Assembly (NCBI RefSeq): GCF_002865645.1
Contig: NW_020194517.1
Coordinates: forward strand, 1,612,001 to 1,676,000
Direction of reading: 5' to 3'
DNA length: 64,000 bases
Source: Hyaloscypha bicolor E
Taxonomy: Eukaryota; Ascomycota; Leotiomycetes; Helotiales; Hyaloscyphaceae
Under the pieces are notes generated by a model. That model ran no database searches, was not told where the DNA came from, and saw only the letters and a program-made list of their open reading frames with translations. Position numbers and translations under genes: made by a program. Shown here piece by piece: positions 9,640 through 23,300 of this stretch; positions within the stretch are counted from its first letter, which is position 1; the number at the start of each line of letters is the position of its first letter.

Positions 9640-10454
9640 ATGGTAGAATCCTCAACCCCCCACCCCCCGCCACCAACGTCAGCCCCAGATGATGCATGGA
9701 AACACACCGGCGTCCGCGTTATTCCCGCTGACTCCCTTGACGCCAACACCGCCCAGACACCCGGTATCCTTTGCTCCCTTCCCCTCCCCCTTTCCTCTCT
9801 CCGATCCCCTCCCCTCTCTAACAAGCACAGGCATGTCCCGCGCAGCAGCGATAAACTTCGCCAGAGTAGGTGCGCAAAAGCTCTGGGCAGGAACCGTGAC
9901 CATCTCGCCGAACGCTAAAACGGGCGCTCATCATCACGGGCATCTAGAGAGTGTGATCTATGTGCTGAAAGGGAAGGCGCGGATGAGGTGGGGGGGACGG
10001 CTAGAGTTCGTGGCGGAGGCGGGGCCGGGAGATTTTATTTTCGTACCGCCTTATGTGCCGCATCAGGAGATTAATGCTGAGAGTGATGTTGCTTTGGAGT
10101 GTGTGAGTTGATGCTTTTTCCATTTCATGTTTTGAGAGGAGGGTTGGCTCCCAGGCTAGTGTGGAGAACGGCCCTGACAGGAGAAGTGAGGACTGGCTGT
10201 GTTGGAACGGCACGAGGAAGAGGAGGAAAGGTTGCCGTTACTTTTTGACCGGTTGATTGATTCTGGAAAAAGTCCCAATACTAACTTATTTATAGGTTTT
10301 GATGAGAAGTGATGGAGAGGCTGTTGCTATCAATTTGCCGGATTTGGAACCTGTTGAGTCGCCAGAAGGTGTAAAGTGGATTGATCCTACACATGCAAAT
10401 TTGCCAGATCATCACCATGATCATGGACACGGACATGGCCATAGCCATTCTTAA
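9640..10454 (+). CDS. Cupin-fold protein with C-terminal His/Asp/Gly metal-binding tail
   Basis: Three exons: 9640-9763, 9831-10102 and 10296-10454, encoding 184 aa. Introns are 67 bp (GTATCC...CACAG, branch CTCTAAC) and 193 bp (GTGAGT...TATAG, branch TACTAAC). Both keep the frame. Exon 2 is a single RmlC-type cupin: motif 1 is TGAHHHGHLESVIYVLKG (His and Glu metal ligands), motif 2 is PGDFIFVPPYVPHQE. The last exon ends in a tail of alternating His and Asp/Gly residues (about residues 170-184), suggesting extra metal binding. Substrate unknown; relatives are called simply cupin-domain proteins and occur in bacteria too. No signal peptide, so probably cytosolic. Start at 9640 is the first ATG in frame with the Pro-rich N-terminus. 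Confidence 0.85.
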
Positions 10455-10566
10455 TCGCGCCTTCAACTTCAATTACCCTCGGGCTCTTCTATTTCTGCTT
10501 TTCCTTGACGGAGTAAGATATGGTACTACCCAGTCCAGACGAAGATTTCATCCTCAGTCAACTATA

Positions 10567-11350
10567 TCAATTCCCATTTTCGTCAAAACTAAAGCTTCTC
10601 CACTGGGTAGCTTCCCACTCGCCACCCCGAGACTCCCCAATGGACTTCCTGAAGAAGCTGCCATGACCAACAGCGACAATTTCAGTTGCACTTTCTCCAT
10701 TGGCAGCACGTAGGCTTGAGACAAAACCTTTGATGTGGCGAACTCTCCAGCTAGTCCTGCGTGCGCACCATTTCCCATCCTCATCCTTCTCATTTTCATC
10801 ATTCCAGTCCTTCTTCATGTATTGAAAATCCACACAGCGTACAGCTTTATCCCCCCAAACCATCTCCCCTTCCAAAATCAACTCAGCCTGATTGAGAACC
10901 TGTCCGTCATGATCACATTTGAGTTTCAAAGCATCTGTATCACGCCCAGTCCCATTTGGCCCGTCACCAAGGGTTTGGAGCTCCGGAATGGCAAGATCAA
11001 CATCAGACGGAACATCTGTGAGAGCCAGAATGGCGGTATCCAGAGCCCGAGAAAGGGGCGAGCAAGTGACGTGGGTATTGTACTTCGCATGGGATTAGAA
11101 AGCACTTCTGGCTTCGAGGGATCGCTGGCAGCCTCTTTGAGTGAGATTGGGGTCCTTGAGTTTTAGGAGTTGCTGAGGATTATCATGGGAAGCATAACCC
11201 TAAGGTTTGTGTTCGGGCTGCTCGGAAATGTGAGTTTAGGGAAATTGATGGCTTGACTTACCTCAGAGTGGCGCGGAGGTGCAATATGGGTCTCACATTG
11301 ATGGAGGCATCCATTCGCAGATCCACGACAGCCGAGAGACCCCACTTTCC
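10567..11350 (-). pseudogene. Histidine phosphatase (phosphoglycerate-mutase-like), broken
   Basis: The minus strand encodes the fungal PGAM-like fold: ILHL and RHSEGYASHDN (the RHG-type catalytic histidine motif, here RHS), DPNLTQRG, THVTCSPLSRALDTAI, and the C-terminal second histidine in EIVAVGHGSFF. An intron of about 60 bp (GTAAGT...CTTAG, about 11205-11265) splits RHSE and GYASH. Two lesions are visible. One base is missing between ILHL and RHSE. An in-frame TAA at 11095-11097 sits where CAA would be expected. No intron can remove the stop. The gene is therefore probably inactive. Confidence 0.65.
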
Positions 11351-12771
11351 AGTTCCATGATATGCAATTCCAACGTGTGTACGGTTCAAGTGCCAGTCCG
11401 TGGAGACTCTGATTAATTTATTATGTTACCTGAAAGACCCAAACAATGAAGGGCCATTTAGTTTGGCGGACTTGAGGCCGCTCCAAACCTCCATCGCTTT
11501 CTGCGCTCCCAATGAACTGAAATATGAAAACGCTCACTTAAACGTCTTTCATTGTACTTGAACTTCCAGAGCATTTAAGCTCTGTAATCTTGGTAGACGC
11601 TTCAGCACGCCTGAATGTCCAAGCCTCCCCACACAGCTCATCAAACTAGAGCTCCTGGAATATCTAAGTGTTAACTCTACTCACAAAAAATTCAAGGTAC
11701 TGTAATTCATGGAAAATTCGAGCATTTCACATAACACAATCTACCAGACTTTACAGAACAATCAAATGCCTAAAGACATCGAAGCAATGAAATTAGAATA
11801 TGGTTTACGTGTCATTTGTCCGATGGGTTATGCATCATATGATTTCCACCTTGGAAGCACGTCGGTTCACCTTTTTATGTGTTTTCTAGTGAATTAAACA
11901 ATATATCTGGGCTTGGCTATTGGCTTGCCAAAATTCCATGACCTGCTCAATATCAGTCCTCAATCGACCAAGACTTCTTCTCGCCCAGTCAAAGTGTCAC
12001 GATATCCAGCGCTTCGAGACCCAGTCCTATTTCTTTTAGTATTTCATCTCTGTCTTTGTTGAATCGCGGAAATGAGCAGCGTCCAAACTTCAACTGTAAT
12101 AGTTCACTTTATGCAACATGCGGAGGTAAGGACACCTCTCTTTCTCTTCTTTCTATCTTTTCCTTATCCTTTGGAACATTCCCACTCTCAGGTTGTTGTT
12201 AAAATCTTGTACTATCTAAAGCTTGGGTTAAGATTACTTTCATCTTATTTATGTTGGAGCCGACGTAAGGACGCAGAATTCAATGATTTGAAAAAGGGTT
12301 GGGGGGTTGTTATACGGACCATGTGCGTACGTACTACAGGTACCCGTGCAAATAACTCTTCCTGGGAGCTCTCCTTCCCTCTCTTATCAATTACCCCTCA
12401 TTCCAGTCAAATCTTCGTGTCGCGCCGATGCCAAGATCTCTGACCCTGAATCTCTCATGAGAGTCTTGTTGGCGATCTGCTGCAAGCCCCATCTTGGCCT
12501 CACAAACTGCCTTCCTAAAATGATCCGCAGAGTCCAGAAGTACGAATCGAAGTCCCGTATAACGTTGCCCAATTACTTGTCACCCAATCACTTCGAAGGG
12601 ATCTTCGTTTTGCGGGGTAAATCCAACCACCAATAAAAAACGTAAGCCGGGAGAATCTGTCCCGACTACCTGGGACCTGAGCAGTACTTAACCTGGACCA
12701 CATGGAATGTATCTCCAAGCTATTTATCAACTTGTAACATATTTTCCAGTTTGGGTAGGGCAGAGGACGAA
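11351..12771. other. Intergenic, nothing recognised
   Basis: Short frames only, none with domain or splice support. The last part is the promoter of the lipase gene. Confidence 0.5.
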
Positions 12772-13892
12772 ATGGTTCCCCTCATCATCGCCATTCTTCT
12801 CTTCAGTACTTGCGAGGCAATTCTTCTCCCAGGACCCAAAGGACCCTTCCACATCTCCCTCAGCAATCACGAACTCGTGGACAAGAGCAGGAAAGACCCA
12901 TGGAACCTCGACACTATCCCTCAGCGGCGAATAATGCTCTCAGAATTCTCACCCGTTCCTGGCGACTGTTCAAAAACAAAAACAATCCCGTATATGTCCC
13001 CAACCGTGGCAGGCGCTGAAGACAATATCCTCCTTCCTTACGGTTGGCCAGCAGGAATTCTAGGTAACATCTCTATGGAGTTTTGCGTCCAACCTGAACA
13101 TCACAAGAGGAATGAAAATTTTCCGTTGGTGTTGTTTTCGGGGGGACTGAATACAACGCGATTTTTCTACTCGGCTATCGCACAAGAAGTAGCGGGTCGT
13201 GGCTTCAACATCCTTACCCTAGACCACCCATTCGAAACCGACATCGTGGAGTTCCCAGATCGGACGATTGCGTATGGAGGACACACCAACACCTCCGATC
13301 TCTCGTCTATTCTCTTCTCTCTCGACATTCGCAGCCAAGATGTTTCTTTCATTTTAAACAAATTTGGGTTCAAGGAGAGGGAAAAAGCGAAAGTAGCCAT
13401 GTTCGGACATTCCTTCGGTAGAGCTGCTACTGCGGCTGCTATGGGAAATGATTCCCGCATCCGGGGGGGAGTGAACCTCGATGGGCTGCTTTGGGGTCCG
13501 GTTATCGAAAATGGCTTCGAGTTACCAGGAAATAGGAAATTTCTTCTCTGGGGTGCGGAAGGTCATAATTCCTCATCGGACGAAAGCTGGGGAAAATTCT
13601 GGTCAACCTTAAATAAACAGGGAGTTTGGAAGCGGGAATTAAGTTTAGCGGGGGAGCGCATGGGAGTTTTTGGGATTTACCGCTTGTTGCTGATGTGACT
13701 AGGATAAGGGATGGGTTGGGTAACGAGACGGAGGAGGGATTGCTGGGACTATTGGGTGGGGAGAGGGTGGTGGGGGTGTTAGCGGATTATTTGAGGGATT
13801 TCTTTCGGTGGGTGATGGATCCAAGGAGGGGAGAGGGACTTTTGAGTGGTGGGGAGAGTGGAGAGTATCCTGAAGTGGGGGTTTTGAACTGA
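12772..13892 (+). CDS. PAF-acetylhydrolase-like secreted lipase, one frameshift near the C-terminus
   Basis: Starts with a signal peptide (MVPLIIAILLFSTCEA). The ATG at 12772 is preferred; the frame upstream lacks ATG. The alpha/beta-hydrolase core shows FPLVLFSGGL (oxyanion region), the nucleophile elbow VAMFGHSFG and the acid region GVNLDGLLWG. At about 13640 the frame slips by one base. The catalytic-His segment GGAHGSFWDLP and the rest (to a stop at 13890-13892) continue in the +2 frame, ending YPEVGVLN. Without the slip the protein is about 373 aa, a normal size for fungal PAF-AH/phospholipase A2 group VII-like esterases. The residue after GHSFG is Arg, where the family has Gly. As written, the protein would lack its catalytic His. 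It could be a sequencing error or a young pseudogene. Confidence 0.75.
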
Positions 13893-13959
13893 TGGTTGGG
13901 GATTCTAGGCACTTGATCGACAAGAGAGTTGTTTGTGAGAAAGGCAGATTTTCTGAGAA

Positions 13960-14340
13960 TTATCGTCTTGTTATTATGCCTTCTTTTAGCTTGCCTTTCC
14001 CGTGAAGAAGGTAATGCTTCGTTATTCCAAACTTTCATTTTCTTTGCCACAGAAGAAGTAGAGATGGCCGGAGATGCGACATTGACGTTGGACCCCGCCC
14101 TCTTCCCGTTCCTCTTTGAGCTTCTTCTTTACGAACTTATTAACCTCTCCACGCTCTTTTGCTTCATTTAGCCACCGCTTTTCTCTTTGTTTAATAGCTT
14201 TAATAGCAAGCTCTTACTATTTAACTCGCTCAATTTTATCTATTATAGTAAATGCTATGAAAAATTAGTCCTTCAAATTCGTGGAATATAATATGAATCA
14301 TTATATAAACAACAGGACATTGGTAGAAGTGTATTGTGTG
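13960..14340 (-). mobile_element. Possible relic of a transposase C-terminus
   Basis: The minus strand around 14060-14210 encodes a Lys/Glu-rich stretch (KAIKQREKRWLNEAKERG, then KFVKKKLKEEREE) like the charged tails of pogo/Fot1-type transposases. It is followed by AT-rich sequence. No catalytic domain or TIR was seen, so this is tentative. Confidence 0.25.
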
Positions 14341-14942
14341 ATTTGACACTGGATGCTTTAGGCTTGCCGCCTCGAGCCACAAAACCTGACCAAGTCTACC
14401 TCATCGATGGTTGAAGATCATCCGCTGGTAGCCAGCTGGCATGGCTGTAGGAGGGATACGGTCGGCTTTATCTGCGGAATTCCGTCAGGGCCGAGGACTC
14501 GAGCGGAATGCGCCAGGCAACTTGAAGTGGAGACACGTGACTGTCGCTTAACCCCTATTCTCGCCCGGTCAACTAGGAGAGGCGACAGCCTCACTTTGAG
14601 CCCTGCAAGTGGTTGATTTTCCCGCAACACAGCCGAAGTTGCAAGACCCATGTTTATGGGAATGATTGGACTCAACGGAGCCGAGGTTCTCCATTAGGCT
14701 CTTTTGCCGTGGTTACATTCCCAGCTGCGTTCAGGATGGTGGCTTGAAAGCAGAGTTTGGATTCGCCCAGTTTCTCGCCAGCCTCACTCGACGACCTGCA
14801 CACCGAATATCCCCTCTAGGAACTATCCCACAGCCTTGCAGCCCATTCCAAGCAACGTATATGAATTCCCACAATCCATGTTTCGGGATCTTCTCGATCG
14901 ACACTCTTGACTTCCTATTTCAAGACGGCTAATCTCGACGAG
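14341..14942. other. Intergenic, promoter of the transcription factor gene
   Basis: No supported gene. It lies directly upstream of the plus-strand Zn2Cys6 gene. Confidence 0.4.
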
Positions 14943-17053
14943 ATGGATTTCAATTATTTCGATCAGCTCGATGGGGGGTACCCGTGGTGGATGGAAGCTC
15001 GCACCTTTGCGGATGATGAGGGATTTAATGTCCAGCCCCAGCCTCATCAACCCCGGCTTGAAGAATTTCCTACATACAACACCACCATCCACTCAGACGA
15101 ATTTTCATATTCAGGTGTTGGCCAAGAAGCCAACTACTTGGAGTTTGAAGTGCCGATTGTGAGACAGCCAACAGCCTCGTGGTCGGAAAATGTTGCAACC
15201 TACGTGGCCGCCCAGTATGATGAGGCTCCAGCCCCGTCAAGCATGAGTGCCGTGGTGCACGTGAATAACAGTGGTGCAAGCACCAACCACTCAAGCTCCA
15301 ATCAACCTTCCGCATTAACAAGTAGTGGCGGAAACAAGCGCAAAATGGAGGAACATGTCGGATGCTTCTCTATCCACAGTGATCCGAAAGAAAACAGACG
15401 GAAGAGGCAGGCTTTTGATCAGGAGACCCGCAAAAAGGTGGCGGTGATCAGAAAAGTAGGGTCTTGCTCGAGATGTAAAGCACGAAGAGTCAAGGTGGGT
15501 TTCGGGCCAGATTTCGTGTTGACATCACATCTGATTCCTTCCAGTGCGATTTCCCAGGTCCCTGCCCTCCATGCAGGAAGGCAGCAGATAGTATCAGCCT
15601 CGCGAAACACATTTGCATTCGTCAAACATTGCTGGAGCTCCGCTTTAGCGAGACGAGTTTTGGTAGACACCCTGCCCAACATCTGAACTTCGAATCTGAC
15701 AATATCAGATTTCCTCTCCCAGTGCTACACAGAAGAATTGCTCCAGACAGAAATTGGCGCTTTCCATGGAAAGAAGAGGACTATTGCTTGCAACCTCCTT
15801 TTCCGAGGGACCGATACCATCACTCGCAGGCCGTTGCTGCTGGAAGTTCAAGACTACTCCGTGCCATATGTCAACGCCCCTCCGCTAGAGTCTGATTGCC
15901 TTGTGGGTTACGACAAATCTACGCCCATCTTTAAGAGGGTTACTAGCGAGAGGTATGCGCTTACCCCGGAGAGCCTCCCGACAGTGAGACAGCTCCTGGA
16001 CTGGATCCAGCTCGATGTACATTCTCCAAATGAGAGTACCGTAAAGCGCTTTATGCTCTCGCTAGGTGAGTTCATGGAACGCTACTGTGCAGAACAACCA
16101 GACGTGCCCATGTACGAAATGCTCAACAGTGCCGTGACAATCCTCAAACTCCTCCGTTGCTGGCGAAACTGCAAGATGACCACCTCGCCGGATCCCAGCA
16201 GCACTCAGTCCCCTTTGGACCCCAACCGTAACAAACAGCACATCTCACGCACCGTCGTCTCCCAATTCCTCCTCATAATCAAAGACGGGATCCGCACCGC
16301 CGAACTAACACTGCTCGACAACCTCGAAAAGCTCGTCTACAGCACCAAAGGGCCCGGTCAAAAGAACATGATTCCCCTCTGGACAACTCTCTGGACACTC
16401 ATCCTAACATACCGAGACTGCATGACAGCCTACAAATTCAGCCAACACTGCTCGACTACCATATGTTTCGAGCACGACGCCGCAGACGCCGAAGTCCTGA
16501 TCGAGGCGTCAAAACATATGTATCATATACTGACATCGGTGTATGCGGCGCTGTTTCGGGCGAGCACTCCGTTGTATTTGGATTGGAGGGAGGGGAGTAA
16601 TATGGAGTTGCTTGGGAATAGCGAGGTGTTGAAGGGGGCGTTTATTGCGCTGAGGACGGAGGTTGAGTGGTTTTGTGAGTCCCCCGTCCCAAAAGCTCAA
16701 GTCCAGAGTTGTGGAAGTTCGATTGAAGGTTGCTGACGAGTTTGGTAGATGGGCAGAAACATAGACTTGGGAATGAAGATGCGAGGTTGAAAGATGAGAT
16801 AATTGAGCAAGAGCAACGATTGAAGCCGAAGTAAGTCCCGACTTCTCGAGTATCAGTCCATCTTGTAGCAATGTCGCGCAGCTCCTGAAACATGCTGCTT
16901 CCGAACATACCTAAAAGAAGATGCTGAATTTGATTTCTTGGGAACAGGTATCCGACGAATGTTGTGGTGAGGAGAAAGGCGCAGCCTTCCAGGGCTGAGG
17001 ACAATGTCGTGAGTGGATGCTTGGCTGCTGTGGATTGTCATTTTGATCATTGA
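14943..17053 (+). CDS. Zn2Cys6 transcription factor with internal zinc cluster (subfamily with Cx13C end)
   Basis: Five exons: 14943-15494, 15545-15662, 15709-16674, 16749-16830 and 16948-17053, encoding about 607 aa. All introns (50, 46, 74 and 117 bp) have GT/AG ends and keep frame. The zinc cluster is at about residues 175-215, not at the N-terminus: CSRCKARRVK, intron, CDFPGPCPPC, 13 residues, then C in HICIRQTLLELRF. An intron falls exactly before the third Cys codon. A basic patch (ENRRKRQAF, TRKKVAVIRK) precedes it. The C-terminal half is a helical regulatory region of unknown ligand. A second gene with the same arrangement lies at 46044-48610. The last exon is inferred from splice signals; without it the protein would end at 16835. 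Start: first ATG in frame (MDFNYFDQL). Confidence 0.82.
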
Positions 17054-17399
17054 GGTGTATTGGGAGAATGGAGTTCCTGTATTTACTCTGGTGTTCTGTT
17101 TCTGGACGTTAAACGCAGTTTCATTTTCTTGATGTTTTCTGGAATTGGGTTAACTGTGCAGAGGATGGTCACTGTACTTCAATTGATTATCGCAAGATTG
17201 AAAACAATACTAAATACTCGTGAACTCATCTTTGCGACGGGTGGGCTTTCTCCCAGGGCTGATATAGTAACAATCATCAATTCGTCTACCAGTCTATGCT
17301 ATTTTAGCTCTATTCCAAACAGTGCCCAAGAAACAGACTCAATCAAAAGCACCTGATGTCTATTAACCTCCATCCAACACCGCCATATCCAGATCCAGT
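17054..17399. other. Intergenic between convergent genes
   Basis: Shared 3' region of the transcription factor and the helicase; no gene recognised. Confidence 0.5.
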
Positions 17400-20300
17400 C
17401 TAAGCGAAAATAGCGTGGAACTTCTCATCAAATGCACTTTTCAGCTGCCTGAATGCCTTATAGACATTCATCAACTTATCATACTCCTCATCGTCAGTCG
17501 CACCTGTTCCATTCAAGCCCTCGCTCTTCAAATAATCCTCTTGAGCAACCAGGGCATCTTCGCCTGCATCCCAATCATCGACGACTTTCTTGCTCTTTCG
17601 GATCGGGGTTGCAACCTGAGCAGTAGCGGCTGAGGTTGCAAGAGCATCGGGTATGATTGTGGCGGCAACCTTTTCGTCGGCTTCGTTCTCAGCTGCGTCA
17701 CCAGCGCCCATTACATCGAGCATCTCGGGATCTGTATCGTTTCCAAGACCAAGGTGGAGAGCGATTGAGGTCACGATGGTAGCGAGGACCATGGAAAAGT
17801 CGTTCAATAGAAACCATACCTTCGATGAAGGGTCAGCGAAAGTGGTCAGTAAGGAAATCGACAGGAGAGACTTACATCTGCCTTGCGAATACCATTAGCC
17901 TTTTCCAATGGATCAAGGGATCCATGCATGTAGAAATCCAATATGTAAGCATTGAGTGGGGTTCTGCACTCGTCTGGATGGAGCTCCAGATGCGGTATGA
18001 CGGCCGATTCGAGAAATACGCCCTCGCGAGTGGAAGAACAAAGGTCATCGATCGTCGTAAACTCATCACCCAAGCCTGACAAAGCAACGAAAGTTGATCT
18101 AGCATGTGGGACAGGTAGACTTGGAAGAAACTCGAAATTTTCGTTATCCTTGGCAGGCTTCGCAGGATGAGCACCTCCATTTGGTACGGCGTGACCGTTG
18201 GCCTTCCCATTCGCAGAAGGTGGGACGAATCCGACCGGGATGTGCGTCAGAGGAAGGTAACGTTCTTCTTCCTTGAGGTGCTGAGCAGCAAAAGTCTTGA
18301 CATAGGTGGTGAAAACGTCGAGAGTGTCTGCATTATGCTTTCGAAGGATTTTGGCAGCATCTTCGGGCATCGGCTTGAGGTAGACGACCGAAGGAGAACG
18401 TTTGATCATTTCGGCTTCTTCCGGATTATCAACTTCGCGGCATACTCGGCGTCCAAACAGATGACAGAGAACCAAGATCAACTTGTCAAGGACGATGCTT
18501 GTCTTGGTATCGATATCAGCGCAAAGCTTGTGGAAATATCCTCCTTTGAGGAGTGCTACATGAATCAGTCAGCATTTAGAAGAGGATATGGAGGGCTGAT
18601 TCTCACCATGGAAAGCGAAACTAGAGTTTTCCGTGTAATACAAATGCGAGACACAACTGGTGAAGTTCACCGGCTCTCCAGCGGGACCAAGCAGCTCATT
18701 TCTGCGAAGATACTCAATTGAAAATCGAAGATGATGCAAGACTTGTTCTTTGAAGCTCTGTCCACCCAGATAAAGCCTGGGCTGAGAAAGCAGCGAGTTG
18801 ACAGCCCGGACCGCATACGGAGAGCTCTTTGAGTCGTGCAGCAAGGTGAAGAGTCGCAGGACCAAGGTTGTGGTGATTGGGAAATGTCCTGTTAGCTCCG
18901 GGAGTCTGGAACTTAAGAGACGGCTGGCACGCTCTCTTGAGATGCCTTGGAAGACCACGTTACCAAGAAGGTCAAAACCACGACGCCCGGATCGACCGGC
19001 AGCCTGGCGGAAATTCAGTGCTGTCAGGTACACCGAGTTGCCACAGAAGACAACAGTAGCGCACGGCATATTGATACCAAGACTGAGAGTTCCGGTTGCG
19101 ATGACAACTCTTAAGAATCCTCTCCGGAACAGCATTTCCACACATTGTCGATATTTTCGATTCATACCAGCGTGATGCACACCGATTCCTCTCCGTAACA
19201 AGTCAAGTAAGTCCTCTTTCACGTTCTTCCATCGGAGGGCACGAATGTATTCATCCAATTCAGCTTTCTGGAGCGCTTTTGGATTGGCGAAGCTGAAATC
19301 TTCTTGAGGCGCCTCCGGGTCGAAAAGATCAAACGCAGAGGCCCCGTCGGATGATTCTTCGCGCATCCGGTCAACCTTGGAGCCTCCCTCATCATCTTCG
19401 CCTTTCGTCTTCTTCGCAGGCTTTGTAGGTTTCCTAGACTTCTTGTCTTTCTGTTCTTTGTACTTTTCGTACCCTTCCATCAACTTCTTCCACTGTGGAC
19501 CCTCCTTCCACAGAGTCTCGGCCGCGACGAGTTGTTTTAGCACGGACTCCGCAATTCTTTCGCACTGGCTTCTGTCATAATTGAAGAGAATCGCTGGCAG
19601 GGCTCGGCGCTTATGGAGTTGATACAACAAGGGCAAAGTTGTGGATTTCAAGTCGTACGGGTCAATGTACTCGCCATCGCTTGCCGAAGAATTGCTAGAT
19701 AGTGCCTTGTCTGAGGTCAAAAGCTTCAGTGTGCTTGTCGTAGGTGTCAATTCCTTGACAACTTTATCGATCGGGGAATTTTTGTCTGCCAACCATTGCA
19801 AAAGCAACTTCTTGAGGGCTTTCTCCCACTTGAATATATCGGCCTTCCGAATGCAAGCTGGGAGCGCCTTCTCAGGATTCAACGATTCCGGAACCTGATA
19901 TTCAGAATTCTGGAATTTGCACATGGCCTTCCAAAGCGAGAGGCAGTCTCGAGGCTCGAGAGCTAAGTCATCTGGCATCCCCCGAGATTTGTCAACGAGA
20001 CTTGACGCAGGATGGAATGCATCAAAGCCGAGCAACCCATCAAGTCCAAGACCTACACCATATGACTTGCCAAGCCCAGAGAATTGGAACACCTTGGGAG
20101 GCTCATACATGTATTTTCGGAGATCGCTGTAACGGGTTGAGTGTTGGATCATCTTCAAGTCAGATCCCAGAGCCTTTTGCGTATCCTTAAGCCAGTCGTT
20201 GAACTGCTCCGGGTTGCCGACGGTTGCAGACAGGGCAACGATTGGACATGGAGCAAGTAGGAGAAGCTGCTCCCATACAACACCATCCTCAGAATTTCCA

Positions 20301-23300
20301 ATGGAATGGATTTCGTCAAAGATGATTCGTCGTACTCTCGGTGCCCAAGACTTCGCATTGCTGGGGGATAGAAGCATGATTTGAAGAATATGTGGAACTG
20401 TTACAAGAATCTGGCAACCCGTAGAGTTGTTGACACGGTAATCTCTGGTGTGTATGGCCCAGACGCCTTTGCCGGGAACCGGAAATTTCTTCGAAAAGCG
20501 ACCCTGGATTTCGGCAGCAATTTGGTTGACCAGTGCCTTCGTCGGCGCAACATAAACCAAAACCCCATCGTTGTCAGCTCTTAACACTTGTTCCATGGCG
20601 TAGAAAGATATGAAGGTCTTTCCTGCGGAAGTAGGAGCGACGACGAACACACTCTTGTTAGCATCCAATTGGTCGAGAACATCGCGTTGCCATCCGTCAG
20701 GGACAAAACTTGACACTCGTGGATCAGGTTTAGCATCTAGCATTCGGTCCATATATGGGCCACAGTAATTCAGCTGAAGCTCCGTCTGTGAAATATCAAT
20801 TCGAAGGTCCTGCGCCGAGGGTGGATATTTGAAGACAAATGACAGCTTCCGGTCGATGGGGGTCGAATCGAAAGACGTTAATGCATTCGTGATGCCCAAA
20901 AGCGTACACAATTTTGTGACGTGCTGTATGTTTTCTTTTGAGATTGGCGAGGTCGAGGTGCAGATTGCTCTGAACGTGGTCCAGATTAGAGCCACAACAA
21001 AGTATCCTTCAGCTTTCTTGTTGACTTTGCAGTACATAGCCCACCAATTCAAGAGAGATTGGATCATGTAAGTATGGATGTCAGCCTCGAGGAATGCCGT
21101 TTTCGCCGAGTCCAAGGCATTAAAATAGTCGACTGTCCTCAGGTATCTGTCCTGGTCATCCGAAATGACATCAAGACCCTTCATGATTGTACTCCAGGCA
21201 GTGAACGCCTTATCTGACTCGGAAGATCCTTTCCTCTCCTTGTTATCTGCGATCATTTGCTCCTTCTTTGAAAGCCCCGCTGCAGCCTTCTTCGTTCCCT
21301 TCTTTCCTCCGCCGGATTTATTTTGCGTCGGAGTGTCTTGAGCTTCGTCCTTCCTCGACTTGGCGGCTGCCTTCTCTGGTTTTTCCTCCACTAATTTAAC
21401 AAGGCGCTTTGATCCAACAGTGAGGGTCTCAGGTTCTAGGGCTTTTCCTTTTGCGCCAGTCAAACTGGCTGCATATGTCGTCATCTCCTTCATGTAGAAT
21501 TGATTTGTGCGGAGGGGGTTTCTAGGCAAAGTCAGTCGTCATAGATCATGTAGAGCGAAATGGTTTGGTTTGGTGAATTGTATACCTCCATTTGGAAACC
21601 TTTGCCGCCGGGGCATATTTCGGGTTGAGAGGTTTCCTATGGTTGTGCCAATGTGTGGTCTCCCTATAGATCTTCATTGCACCAAAACGAACAGCAAGTG
21701 ATGCATTAGTCTTGACATGAATGCATTCTAAGTGCTTGTCAAAAACTGAGTTTGTGAAGGGCAGGACTGTAAGCTCCTCTACCTCACCCTCAAAGTCAGC
21801 CTTGTCTGCCGTAGACTTTGAAAATGCTGGTTCTATGCTTCCGGCAAGACTGAGGGTTTCATCCCCGAGCTCCGCGACGAGACCAGAGAGAAGGGCCCAG
21901 TCGGGTTGAGCCGCTCGAGGAACCACACCATGGAGCGAATTGTCGCACATGGCCTGCATAACGGCTCGGAATAGCCGACCATCAATAAGGTCAATAGAGT
22001 CGCAATCAAACTCTTCATTCGACATGAGCTCATTCCATCTCTTGTCTTCTACCGCATTTCGACACACTTCCGAGATCGCCTCCAAAAATGATTCGATCTG
22101 CTCCTCGAACTCTTCGTCGAATGTAATCAGAGGTAGTCTGCGCTGAGAGAGAGGGATATGCTTGATAATGACGCTGTGCAATACAAATGCGGAGGCCAAG
22201 AAGGCGTCACATTCTTGCTGTTTCAGAATCTTTGACACTGCGTATGTCACCAAGCAGTAACTCTCATTCAAGTCTTCTTCGGAAAAGGCTTCAGATACTT
22301 TTTCCAGATCTTGGTCCTCGAACGATGCCTCAATATCTGATGTCTCCCAAGATTTCTCTAATAGCTCTTTAGCTTCCTTGATCGCATCGGCGAATTCGAT
22401 ATCCACGGTAAGTTTTGTCTGTCTGCGCGGAATAAAGCTTTCAACAATCATCGTGAAAGCTTTCGAGTCTCGGAATTCGATTCGATTGATCAAAGCTACG
22501 TTAAACCGGTGGACGTTGAAGCTTCGAATCATTCCACGCAAAAGAATTTTGGTCCATTTCTCGTCGTCATCCGCTGGCATGATATCGGCATCGAGATGAT
22601 TAACAGCAGGGGCTGATGTAATCGACTTAGGTGATCCATCATGAGCCATCACGAAATGGATGGGGCACAAACGGAGATACTCCTGGAACTCGGAACACTT
22701 CAATGAGGAAAATACGTTGACTTGCAAGTTGGGGTGCGCATCCGGAAGGTGGACCGCCAAATGGCGTTTGATGATGGACCGGGCCAAGAGGTATCGAGAT
22801 CTACGAGTACCCGCCGTTCCAGGAGGCATGCAGAGCTCGGCATTTTCTGAAGCCTTCATCAACAAGCCATCAAAAACAATGGACTCATCAGAGATTACCT
22901 TCAAAAAACGCGATGTGGAACTGGCAGTGGCGCTTGACCAGATTCTCCAGAAATCGCTCGGCAACATAAACTGCATGAAGCAATTGAAATCCATCTGGAA
23001 GAATTAGCAGACGTTTTGTTGAATGGTGCTCTGATGGTCTGGACGGAATGCAAGATAGCTGAAGACATCATGATGCGTTCAAATCGTTGAAATCTGAACG
23101 TGGTGCTACAACCAGAGGGTCGAGCAGTGCCAGGGCGCGCATTTACAACGCTGAGAAATGATACCGCGTCCCATGCATTTAAGAGAAAGGTGGCTGGGTC
23201 AATGCAAATCGGGAAGATGCGCCGTGGGCTTACCTTCGAAATCAATTCGCTCGTCTTCGAAGCATACTCTGAGCAGCGAGTCGCCCTCAACTAGAAAAAG

